From contig JAEWCY010000184.1 in the NCBI GenBank assembly GCA_023390395.1, positions 1-19,680 on the forward strand: 19,680 nucleotides of DNA. The letters run 5' to 3'. The notes under the pieces were generated by a model, which was not told where the DNA came from, did no database searches, and saw only the letters and a list, made by a program, of their open reading frames with translations. The translations under genes and the position numbers were made by a program. Shown piece after piece: positions 1-6,310 of this stretch. Source of the DNA: Pseudomonadota bacterium (lineage in GTDB: Bacteria; Desulfobacterota; Desulfovibrionia; Desulfovibrionales; Desulfovibrionaceae). Every line of letters begins with the position of its first letter. The first letter of the stretch is position 1.

Positions 1-2
1 CC

Positions 3-263
3 CCTGCCGCGCCGGCCGCGCCGCCGGCCGCCAAGCCCCGGGCCAAGCGCAAGGCCACGCACTATTTCGAGCAAACCGTGGCCGCCCGCCTGGACGCGGC
101 CCGGGACGCCCTGGCCGGCCGCCTTCCCGGCCGCGTGACCAAGTCCGGCATCGTGGAAGCCGCCCTGGCCCTGGGCCTGGACGCCTACGAGGCCGAGGGC
201 GGGGACAGCCCCCTGTGCCGCCGCCTGGGCCGGACAGCCGTCGCCGGCCGCCATCGCCCGTAA
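3..263 (+). CDS. C-terminal part of a ribbon-helix-helix-like protein (5' end outside window)
   Basis: The reading frame is open to the left edge, so this is the last 86 residues of a longer protein. It begins with a Pro/Ala-rich linker and a basic patch (KPRAKRKA). About 45 residues follow in the pattern of a CopG/Arc-type ribbon-helix-helix fold: a short strand (THYFEQTV), a helix (AARLDAARDAL), then VTKSGIVEAALALGLDAY, where the T/S-x-S-x-(I/V)-(V/I) start of the second helix is typical. The frame ends at TAA, 50 nt before the ParA-like ATPase on the same strand. In small partition systems a ParA-type ATPase is often paired with an RHH DNA-binding protein, so a partner role is plausible but inferred. 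The GTG at 78 would cut the strand of the fold, so I do not take it as the start. What lies N-terminal to the linker cannot be seen. Confidence 0.6.
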   Translation, partial: PAAPAAPPAAKPRAKRKATHYFEQTVAARLDAARDALAGRLPGRVTKSGIVEAALALGLDAYEAEGGDSPLCRRLGRTAVAGRHRP

Positions 264-313
264 GCGCGCGCCGGAAATCACGGCCACGCGACACGAGTCC
301 ATCGGAGGCCCCC

Positions 314-1438
314 ATGCTCGCCATCTGTCCCTTCTGCCGCGCCCGGCAGGACGTCCCCGACCCGGCCCCGGCCGGCGGCGTGACCTGCGCCGGCTGCCAC
401 CGCCGCTTCGCCGCCAGGCGGACCGCCGTCCCGGCCGAGGCCGCGCCGGCGGTCCTGCGCATCGAACGTCCCCACGGCGTCTTCGACCGCCCGACCGTGA
501 CCGCCCGGCAGGTCGCCGTGGCCACGGCCGTGCCCGCTCCCTTCCCTGAGCCCGAGGACGCCGTCGAGCCGCCGACCCTGGCCGAGCCCGACGCCGCCGA
601 GGAACGCGCCGCGGCCGCCGCCCTGTCGGCCATCCGCCGCCAGATCGCCGCCGCGCCCGACCCCGCGCCGCGATCGGCCACGGCCCAGGCCGTGCCGGCC
701 GCCCGGCGCATCGGCGTCATGCTCAGCAAAGGCGGCGTGGGCAAGACCACCACGGCCGTGAACCTGGCCGCCGCTTTGGCCATGGCCGGCCGCCGAACGC
801 TCCTCGTCGACGCCGACACCCAGGGCCAGGCCGCCTACGCCCTGGGGGTTTCGCCCAAGGTCGGGCTGGCCGAGCTGGTGGAGGGCATCGCCTCGCCCGA
901 CGAGGCGCTCTACCCGGCCCGGGAGGGCCTGTGGCTCCTGGCCGGCGGCAAGGCCCTGGCCGGGCTCAAGCGGCTGATTACCCGCAAGGATTTCGGCGGC
1001 GAGCGTACCCTGGCCGACGCCCTGGCCCCGCTTGACGCCCGCTGCGACGTGGTCGTGGTGGACTGCGCCCCGGGCTGGGACGCCCTGTCGGTCAACGTGC
1101 TCTTCTACGTGACCGAGGTGCTCGTGCCCGTGGCTCTCGAAGCCATGTCGCTGCAAGGGTTCTCGGAATTTCTCCAGAGCTTCGCCGCGGTCTCGCGCTA
1201 CCGGCCGGAGCTGACCCTGTCGCACATCGTGCCGACGTTCCTGGACAAGCGCGTGCGCGGCCCGGCCGCCCTGTGCGACGAGCTCGCATCTCTCTACCCC
1301 GAGCGCATCTGTCCGCCCATCCGCTACAACGTGAAGCTCTCCGAAGCCCCGGCCGAAGGCCGGACCATCTTCGAATACGCCCCCCGCTCCCCCGGCGCCC
1401 GCGACTACGCCGCCCTGGCCAGGCATGTGGCGGGGTGA
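314..1438 (+). CDS. ParA/Soj-family ATPase with N-terminal zinc ribbon
   Basis: A 374-residue ATPase of the ParA/MinD (SIMIBI) class; such proteins use ATP-driven dimerisation on DNA or other surfaces to position plasmids, chromosomes or large complexes. The deviant Walker A KGGVGKTT spans residues 139-146, followed by LLVDADTQGQA (A' motif) and VVVVDCAPG (Walker B region). Residues 1-30 form a small zinc ribbon with Cys5, Cys8, Cys25 and Cys28. About 100 Pro/Ala-rich residues, probably disordered, separate it from the ATPase core, so the protein is longer than the usual 250-270 residue ParA. The ATG at 314 was chosen because GGAGGC lies a few bases upstream; the frame is open further left without a comparable site. 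The gene follows an RHH-like protein on the same strand and converges with the deacetylase. There is no recognisable parB or centromere-like repeat here, so the cargo is unknown. Confidence 0.9.
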   Translation: MLAICPFCRARQDVPDPAPAGGVTCAGCHRRFAARRTAVPAEAAPAVLRIERPHGVFDRPTVTARQVAVATAVPAPFPEPEDAVEPPTLAEPDAAEERAAAAALSAIRRQIAAAPDPAPRSATAQAVPAARRIGVMLSKGGVGKTTTAVNLAAALAMAGRRTLLVDADTQGQAAYALGVSPKVGLAELVEGIASPDEALYPAREGLWLLAGGKALAGLKRLITRKDFGGERTLADALAPLDARCDVVVVDCAPGWDALSVNVLFYVTEVLVPVALEAMSLQGFSEFLQSFAAVSRYRPELTLSHIVPTFLDKRVRGPAALCDELASLYPERICPPIRYNVKLSEAPAEGRTIFEYAPRSPGARDYAALARHVAG

Positions 1439-1488
1439 GGCGGGGGAGGGGGAGAGAGAAAAGAAGGGAGAAGGGATGCCTCCGGCGG

Positions 1489-1513
1489 CCAGGAGGGGGT
1501 GACCCCCTCCTGG
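1489..1513. terminator. Perfect 11-bp hairpin between convergent genes
   Basis: CCAGGAGGGGG (1489-1499), loop TGA, and CCCCCTCCTGG (1503-1513) form a perfect 11-bp stem. A second, smaller stem (TCCCC/GGGGA, 1517-1530) runs into an A-tract. It lies 50 nt after the parA-like stop and 137 nt from the stop of the convergent deacetylase, so it may act as a bidirectional terminator. It is preceded by GATGCCTCCGGCGGCC. From memory, this motif leads repeated intergenic hairpins in Desulfovibrio genomes, so it may also be a dispersed repeat copy. The whole gap 1439-1649 is strongly purine-biased on the plus strand and I see no gene in it. There is no clear U-tract, so terminator function is inferred. 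Confidence 0.55.
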
Positions 1514-1649
1514 ACCTCCCCACCTGGGGAAAAATGGGGAGGATGGAGGGAAAAGGGTCCACGGGGGGTGGAAAAGGGGGTCGGGGGACGGAAGCGGAAG
1601 CGAACGGTTACGGCCGTGATGGCGGCCGGTTGGCGCGAGAGGGGAAACG

Positions 1650-2474
1650 TTATTCCACGTTGCGTGGAATGGTGCCGGCCGGCGGGGTGGCGCTCAGCAG
1701 CGGCCCCGACGATTCCGGCGCGGTCTTCATTTTGGCCAGCACCGCCTCGTGGCCGCGCAGCACCGAGGCCAGCACCGGCAAGGACAGGCGGTGGGCGGCG
1801 ATGCGCGGAATGGCCCCGGGCCGCGTCCTGCCCGAGACCGGATCGTCGCCGGTGCGGAAGAGGTAGACGAACCCGGCCTCGCCCAGCATGCGCGTGTAGG
1901 CCTCGCTGTGCGCGCCGTAGGGGTAGGCGAAATACTTGGAGTCATGTCCCACCACTTCCCGGAAGCGCTCCACGCTCTTGCGGATGTCCTCGCGGGCGAA
2001 GGCTTCGTCCCGGGCCAGGCGCGGCGAATGGCTGAAGGAATGGTTGCCGAAGGTGGCCTTGGGATAGGCCTTGAGCGCGTCGATGTCGGCCTGGGACAGG
2101 GTGGCCGGGCAGTATTTGTTGGCCACGTAGGCCATGGGCAAAAACAAGGTGAAAGGCAGGTCGCGGCGCTTCAGTTCCGGAAAGGCCTGCATGACCGTGG
2201 CCCAGCCGTCGTCGATGGCGATGACCACGGATTTTTCGGGCGGATTGCGGCCCTCGTCCAGGCAGCGGGCCAGTTCGTCCATGGAGATGACCTTGTGCCC
2301 GCTCTGCTCCAGGTAATCGAGCTGGGCGGCGAAGGCGGCCAGGGAAATGGACATGGAGGACCGCACGCCGAAGCTGTGGTAGACGAGGATGGTCGTGGCG
2401 AAGGCCGGGGCCGCCGTCAGGAGCAGGAAGCAGAATCCGGCCACAATGGCAGCGTGGGACCTGACGGCGCGCAT
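1650..2474 (-). CDS. Secreted polysaccharide deacetylase (NodB-type, carbohydrate esterase 4)
   Basis: A 274-residue protein with a signal peptide (residues 1-26, ending AAPAFA) followed by a NodB homology domain. Family members use a divalent metal to remove acetyl groups from N-acetylglucosamine in peptidoglycan or exopolysaccharide. Visible motifs are IAIDDGW with Asp88 and Asp89 (motif 1), NHSFSHS with His145 and His149 (metal-binding H-x3-H), and YAYPYGAHS at 183-191 (motif 3). The catalytic set therefore looks intact. Early motifs such as ILVYHSFG also fit the family. The ATG at 2474 is preceded by CGGAGGG at good spacing, and the longer open frame upstream is only a shadow of the MltB gene. 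It is the last gene of a minus-strand envelope group, 59 nt after the MltB-type transglycosylase, which suggests a cell-wall role, although a secreted glycan substrate is equally possible. Confidence 0.88.
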   Translation of the reverse strand: MRAVRSHAAIVAGFCFLLLTAAPAFATTILVYHSFGVRSSMSISLAAFAAQLDYLEQSGHKVISMDELARCLDEGRNPPEKSVVIAIDDGWATVMQAFPELKRRDLPFTLFLPMAYVANKYCPATLSQADIDALKAYPKATFGNHSFSHSPRLARDEAFAREDIRKSVERFREVVGHDSKYFAYPYGAHSEAYTRMLGEAGFVYLFRTGDDPVSGRTRPGAIPRIAAHRLSLPVLASVLRGHEAVLAKMKTAPESSGPLLSATPPAGTIPRNVE

Positions 2475-2533
2475 GGGCACCCTCCGGGAGAGGCGTTCGC
2501 CCGCGGCGCTTGCGGCCGCGTACGGGCGACGGG

Positions 2534-3679
2534 TTAGGGTTTGAGCGTACCAGAGGCGTCGGCGGCACGCAAACGCTCGGCCGCGCCCATGATCGTGTTC
2601 ACGTACACCTGGCTGTGGTTGTAGCCGTAGAAAACCTTGCGCATGGCCTCCTCGGTCATGGGCTGCTTCCAGCCCATGGCGCGCAGGATGTTGCCGAGGC
2701 TCATGAGCGCGTCGTCCACGTTGAAAAGGTCCGCCTTGCCGTCGCCGTCGCCGTCCACGGCGTACTTGAGGGCGTTGGAGGGCATGAACTGGCAGATGCC
2801 GATGGCCCCGTAGATGGAGCCCGGCATGGACAGCGGGTCGATGCCCTGGGCGTCGGCGTAGCGCAGGAGGGCCTTGAGCTCGCCGTAGGCCCACTCGCCC
2901 TTCTCCCGGGCCTTCTGCTCGAGCCAGGCCTGGCGCTTGGCGTCGGGCCGCTCGTAGGCGAAGGCCGAAGCGGTCAGGGCCGGGTTCTCGGCCGCGACCA
3001 GACTCGACAGGTTGACCACGGCCACCACGTCGCCGAGGTAGTGCCCCACCCGGGTCTCCACGGCCAGAAGCGCCACCAGGTATTCCTCGGGCACGCCGTA
3101 GCGTTCGCGCACCCTGGCCAGGGCCTTGCGGTTCCTGGCGTAGAACTCCTTGGCCTCGGCCAGCCGCTCGGGGCTTAAGACCACGTCGTGGACTTCCTGG
3201 TCGCTGAAGTCCGGAAAGGCGATGCCCGCCGGCGCATGCTGGGGACGCTTGTCGAGTTCGGCCAGGAGCGCCTCGGAGGCCACGGGGTTGGGCGGCAGGC
3301 CCACGGCCGTCTGGTAGGCCTTGATGGACCACTTGGTCATGCGGTCCAGCCGCCCGTCCGCCGGCCCGGGATACCAGCCCAGGCCGGAGAGGCGCTGCTG
3401 CACGTCTGCCACCAGGCGCAGGCCGTACTTGCGCATGTAAAGGGCGGTCAGCTTGTCGGCCATGGCCTTCTGGCTGAAGACCATCTCGGCCCGGGAAAAA
3501 AGCCGGCGCAGCTTGGCCTCGGAAAAGCCGTCCGCCGCCAGCCGCGACACCACCGGCTCGAAGGCCGGGTCCACGGTGGAGGCGGCCACGGCCGCGCCCA
3601 CGCCCAGGGCCGCCAGGCCCAGCGCCAAGGCGTAGCCGCACCAGGCCCATGTCCGCTTGACGATCGGTTTCCTGCTCAT
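2534..3679 (-). CDS. Lytic murein transglycosylase, MltB family, with peptidoglycan-binding domain
   Basis: A 381-residue periplasmic enzyme expected to cleave the MurNAc-GlcNAc bond of peptidoglycan, forming 1,6-anhydro ends. A hydrophobic N-terminal stretch (residues 12-33) looks like a signal peptide or anchor. Residues about 88-145 resemble a PG_binding_1 module (VQQRLSGLGWYPGPADG). The MltB core follows: LLAVETRVGH carries the probable catalytic Glu208, and IGICQFMPSNA (293-303), then VDGDGDGKADL, match the family's Q-F-M-P-S and D-G-D-G segments. A PG-binding module placed before the catalytic core is unlike E. coli MltB but is seen in some proteobacterial homologues. The start ATG (3679) overlaps the stop of the upstream Gate-domain gene in an ATGA, so translation is probably coupled. 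The class call is secure; the exact paralogue is not. Confidence 0.92.
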   Translation of the reverse strand: MSRKPIVKRTWAWCGYALALGLAALGVGAAVAASTVDPAFEPVVSRLAADGFSEAKLRRLFSRAEMVFSQKAMADKLTALYMRKYGLRLVADVQQRLSGLGWYPGPADGRLDRMTKWSIKAYQTAVGLPPNPVASEALLAELDKRPQHAPAGIAFPDFSDQEVHDVVLSPERLAEAKEFYARNRKALARVRERYGVPEEYLVALLAVETRVGHYLGDVVAVVNLSSLVAAENPALTASAFAYERPDAKRQAWLEQKAREKGEWAYGELKALLRYADAQGIDPLSMPGSIYGAIGICQFMPSNALKYAVDGDGDGKADLFNVDDALMSLGNILRAMGWKQPMTEEAMRKVFYGYNHSQVYVNTIMGAAERLRAADASGTLKP

Positions 3680-4638
3680 TGCCGCACCACGGCCGGTCTG
3701 GCGGCCAGGGCCTGGACGATCCGGGTCAGGACCGCCACCACGGCCAGGGAAAAGGCCAGCCGCCCGACGAATGTGCCCCACAGGCTCGCGCCGATCAAGT
3801 ACATAAGGAGCGTATCCTCGATGAGCGCGTGGGACAGGCTCATGAGGCTCATGGAGGCGAACACGTCGCGCCTGGGCACCTTGCCCTGGCGCACTTCGAG
3901 CAGGATGAGCCCCGAGCCGTAGGCCAGGCCCATGACCAGGCCGACCACGGTGAGCGTGGCCGCCGCGCCGCCGATGCCCATGAGGCGCAGAAAGGGCAAC
4001 AGCGCCTTCTCGAAAAGACGCGTCACCCCGAGCTTGTCCAGCGCCCGCATGAGGCCGACCAGCGAGGCGATGACCAGGTAGATCATGCCGAGGTTCTTGA
4101 CCTCGCCGAGCGCCCAGGTCCCGAGGCCCGCGTCTTCCTGGGGCGGGGCGAAAAGGAGCGTGGCCGGCTGGGAGAGCGTGCCGGTCGCGGCGAAGACGGC
4201 GTGCAGGAGCGCCCCGCAGGCCAGCGCGCCGCAAAGGCGCAGCGCCGCCTGGCCCCAGAAGCCCACGCCGCACTTTTGCGCGATGGCCCCTTCCACGAAG
4301 ATGTTGTGACCGATGAGCATCATCGTGCCGAGCACCGTGGCCTGGGCCGCGGTCAGGGCGGGCATGGAGGGGACCAGGGCCGCGTGCACGGCCAGGGCGG
4401 CGTAGAGGTTGTTGGCGATGGCCGTGGCCCAGGTCAGGCCGCATTCCGGCGGCAGGCCGACGAGTTCCATCAGCGGAGCCAGCGGCTTGGCCAGATAGGC
4501 GATCCAGCCGAGTTCCTTGAATATCTTCACGGCGATGAGGATCGGCACCATGATCTTGAAAAGATCGAGGCAGATTTTCGCGGCATCGACGGCCACGGCG
4601 CGCGCCGCGCGCGGCAGGCTGGCAAGGGCTGTGCTCAT
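3676..4638 (-). CDS. Nucleoside-recognition (Gate) domain integral membrane protein
   Basis: A 320-residue protein made almost wholly of hydrophobic helices, probably seven to nine. It resembles the Gate/nucleoside-recognition family that includes SpmA, SpmB and YjiH-type proteins. Recognisable stretches are KICLDLFKIMVPILIAVKIF near the N terminus, GHNIFVEGAIAQKCG mid-protein, and a later half with a similar layout (SLSHALIEDTLLMYLIGA). The two N/D-rich loops with conserved small residues are usual for the family. The transported or bound substrate is not known. I take the ATG at 4638 as the start; a TTG two codons earlier is also possible, and neither has a clear Shine-Dalgarno sequence. 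The gap to the upstream lipoprotein stop is only 16 nt, and the 3' end overlaps the MltB gene by 4 nt, so the three are likely cotranscribed. Confidence 0.82.
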   Translation of the reverse strand: MSTALASLPRAARAVAVDAAKICLDLFKIMVPILIAVKIFKELGWIAYLAKPLAPLMELVGLPPECGLTWATAIANNLYAALAVHAALVPSMPALTAAQATVLGTMMLIGHNIFVEGAIAQKCGVGFWGQAALRLCGALACGALLHAVFAATGTLSQPATLLFAPPQEDAGLGTWALGEVKNLGMIYLVIASLVGLMRALDKLGVTRLFEKALLPFLRLMGIGGAAATLTVVGLVMGLAYGSGLILLEVRQGKVPRRDVFASMSLMSLSHALIEDTLLMYLIGASLWGTFVGRLAFSLAVVAVLTRIVQALAARPAVVRQ

Positions 4639-4654
4639 GGGCAAGCGGCCAAGG

Positions 4655-5134
4655 TCAGGGAACGACCTTGCCCCCCCGGCTCAGGGACATGTAGCCGGTG
4701 AAGGCGGCGTCGGACATGATGCCCGAGCCCACGTACACGGCGCGCCAGTCCTCCGGGGTGAGCGTGGTCCCCTCCATGGCCGTGCGCAACTGGATGTCGT
4801 AGACCATGATGGTGAGGTACTGCCGGGCCGGGTCGTTGCCGGCCTTGGCCAGGGCCAGGGCGGCGTCGGTGGTGGCGGCGGCGGACCAATTGCCGGTCCA
4901 GGAAGCCACGTAGACCTGGCGGGCGTAGGCCCGGTAATCCTCGGGTGCGGCGGGCCTGGCCTGGGCGGCGGCCTTGGCCTTGGCCACGGCGTCTCGCACC
5001 TGGGCCACGTTGTCGGCGGTCAGGGGCATGGCCTGGGGCCCGGCCGGCGGCGCGGGGGCCTTGTCGCCGAACGCGGCGCAGCCGCAAAGCAGCAGGGTCA
5101 TGAAAAGCAGTGCCGACGCCATCCGAAGCGCCAT
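4655..5134 (-). CDS. Small putative lipoprotein of unknown function
   Basis: A 159-residue protein. A short hydrophobic signal (residues 6-18) ends in LLLCGCAAF. Cys19 after L-C-G is the probable lipidated cysteine, so the mature protein would sit on the outer leaflet of the inner membrane or on the outer membrane. After a Pro/Ala-rich linker there is an Ala-rich helical stretch (about residues 45-75) and a globular C-terminal half containing YARQVYVASWTGNW and TLTPEDWRAVYVGSG. I recognise no domain. The ATG at 5134 is preceded by GGAGG with a 5-6 nt gap, which settles the start against an upstream in-frame ATG. It heads the probable lipoprotein, Gate protein, MltB, deacetylase run and is cut off from the upstream decarboxylase-family gene by a strong hairpin. 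Confidence 0.75.
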   Translation of the reverse strand: MALRMASALLFMTLLLCGCAAFGDKAPAPPAGPQAMPLTADNVAQVRDAVAKAKAAAQARPAAPEDYRAYARQVYVASWTGNWSAAATTDAALALAKAGNDPARQYLTIMVYDIQLRTAMEGTTLTPEDWRAVYVGSGIMSDAAFTGYMSLSRGGKVVP

Positions 5135-5210
5135 GTTCGCCTCCGCGATCGAATGCCCGCGCAGGCCGGGTCGGAGGCGAGAAAACCATGTTCCGCCGAA
5201 TTTGTCCATT

Positions 5211-5239
5211 GCGGCGGGGCGTTCGGGCCGCCCCGCCGC
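5211..5239 (-). terminator. Strong GC hairpin downstream of the AhpD-like gene
   Basis: GCGGCGGGGCG (5211-5221) and CGCCCCGCCGC (5229-5239) form a perfect 11-bp stem with a 7-nt loop. On the minus strand it begins 9 nt after the TAG of the decarboxylase-family gene (stop at 5248) and lies about 75 nt upstream of the next gene. That position suits a transcription terminator, but no U-run follows. It could instead be a Rho-assisted or mRNA-stabilising hairpin. Confidence 0.55.
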
Positions 5240-5247
5240 GCCCGGCC

Positions 5248-5589
5248 CTACTTGCCGAGCGTGTCGAAGGCGCTCAGGATGTGCGAGGAGTAGACGAAGG
5301 CCGCGCCGGCGTTGAGCCCCACGGCCACGCCCAGGGCCTCCAGCACTTCCTCGCGGCTGGCCCCGGCCTCGGCCGCGCCCTTGGCGTGCACGGCGATGCA
5401 GGTGTCGCAACGCGTGGTGGCAGCCACGGCCAGGGCGATGAGCTCCCGGGTCTTGGCGTCCAGCGCCCCGTGGACCGCGCCGGCCGCGTCCAGGGTCTGT
5501 ATGGCTTCCATGATCTTGGGATTGCCCTTGGCCAGCGCGCCGAAATCCTGCATGGCCGAGCCAAGCAGTCCCTTCCAATCCGTACCCAT
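5248..5589 (-). CDS. Carboxymuconolactone decarboxylase family protein (AhpD-like)
   Basis: A 113-residue single-domain protein of the CMD/AhpD-like fold. Residues 49-68 show the AhpD-type active-site pattern E-x11-C-x2-C-x3-H: Glu49, Cys61, Cys64 and His68 in RCDTCIAVH. Proteins with this pattern are usually thiol-disulfide or peroxidase-related enzymes rather than true decarboxylases, and are common in anaerobes facing oxygen stress; the in vivo partner is unknown. The C-terminal helix (EEVLEALGVAVGLNAGAAFVY) is typical of the family. The ATG at 5589 is preceded by AAGGAGGA at good spacing, which fixes the start. It has about 117 nt of non-coding DNA upstream and a hairpin downstream, so it is probably a single-gene transcript. 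Confidence 0.9.
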   Translation of the reverse strand: MGTDWKGLLGSAMQDFGALAKGNPKIMEAIQTLDAAGAVHGALDAKTRELIALAVAATTRCDTCIAVHAKGAAEAGASREEVLEALGVAVGLNAGAAFVYSSHILSAFDTLGK

Positions 5590-5706
5590 GTGCCGTCCTC
5601 CTTGGTTTGGCCGCGCCAGGCGGCCCGATGCGCGGGAACGCGGACCCCATCCGCTCCCGCTTCCATCGGTGCTGTCTTAAACCGGCGTCGAGGTCAAGAC
5701 GCGCGG

Positions 5707-6264
5707 TCAGCGAAGGCCGGCCCGGGCCATGACCTTGGCCACGTAATCGCGGGTTTCGGGGATGTCGGGGATGGGGCCGCTCCGGGGCACGCGGCCCGGG
5801 CCGGCGTTGTAGGCGGCCAGGGCCAGACGCACGTCGCCGTAGGCGTCGAGAAGCGAGCGCATGTAGCGTATGCCGGCCTCCAGGTTGGAGGCCCCGTCGA
5901 AGGCGTCGGCCAGGCCCAGGTCCTTGCCCGTGCCGGGCATGATCTGCATGAGTCCGGCCGCGCCCTTGGGCGAGACGGCCTTGGCCTCGAAGCCGGACTC
6001 CACCTCCACCATGGCCCGCACCAGGTTGGGGTCCAGGCCATGGCGGCGGCAGTAGTAGCGTATGAACGGCACGACCTTGTTCTGGTCCGTGCCGGCGGGC
6101 AGGCGCATGTAGTCGAAGGGTTGGTAGTTGTCGTCGAGCTTTTTGTTGCTCAGGTGGATCTGGCCTTTGGCGTCGCGGTACTGGTAGATGGCCTGGGCCG
6201 CCACGTCCGTGGCCGTGGCGGCCAGGGCGGCGGCGAGGAGCAGGCAGGCGACGCTTTTGAACAT
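5707..6264 (-). CDS. Slt-family lytic transglycosylase with N-terminal DUF4124-like segment
   Basis: A 185-residue exported muramidase-like enzyme. The signal peptide (residues 1-24, ending ATDVAAQA) is followed by IYQYRDAKGQIHLSN, the usual start of a DUF4124 segment. The SLT core then runs to the C terminus. AMVEVESGF carries the probable catalytic Glu89, GLMQIMPGT spans 104-112 and AYNAGPGRV spans 151-159, so all three core motifs are intact. It is predicted to cleave peptidoglycan glycan strands in the periplasm. The start ATG (6264) has only a weak ribosome site. It lies 46 nt behind the lectin-like prepilin gene on the same strand, with no terminator seen, so it may be the last gene of the pilus operon and open the wall for the fibre. 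Such enzymes are often dedicated partners of secretion or pilus machines, but that link is inferred from position. Confidence 0.9.
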   Translation of the reverse strand: MFKSVACLLLAAALAATATDVAAQAIYQYRDAKGQIHLSNKKLDDNYQPFDYMRLPAGTDQNKVVPFIRYYCRRHGLDPNLVRAMVEVESGFEAKAVSPKGAAGLMQIMPGTGKDLGLADAFDGASNLEAGIRYMRSLLDAYGDVRLALAAYNAGPGRVPRSGPIPDIPETRDYVAKVMARAGLR

Positions 6265-6310
6265 GGGCCGACTGTGCTTCGCCCGGGCGGATTTTGCAAC
6301 TCCCGCCGCC

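Noticed and set aside
278..1426. Long open frame on the minus strand opposite the ParA gene
   Set aside because: Gly/His/Arg-rich translation typical of an antisense shadow in high-GC DNA; the plus-strand frame has clear ParA motifs.
2475..3650. N-terminal extension giving the deacetylase 666 residues
   Set aside because: The extra residues overlap the MltB gene in another frame and are Arg/Gly-rich nonsense; a signal peptide and good ribosome site mark the start at 2474.
5135..5650. Long N-terminal extension of the lipoprotein gene
   Set aside because: It overlaps the AhpD-like gene in another frame; the lipobox and ribosome site fix the start at 5134.
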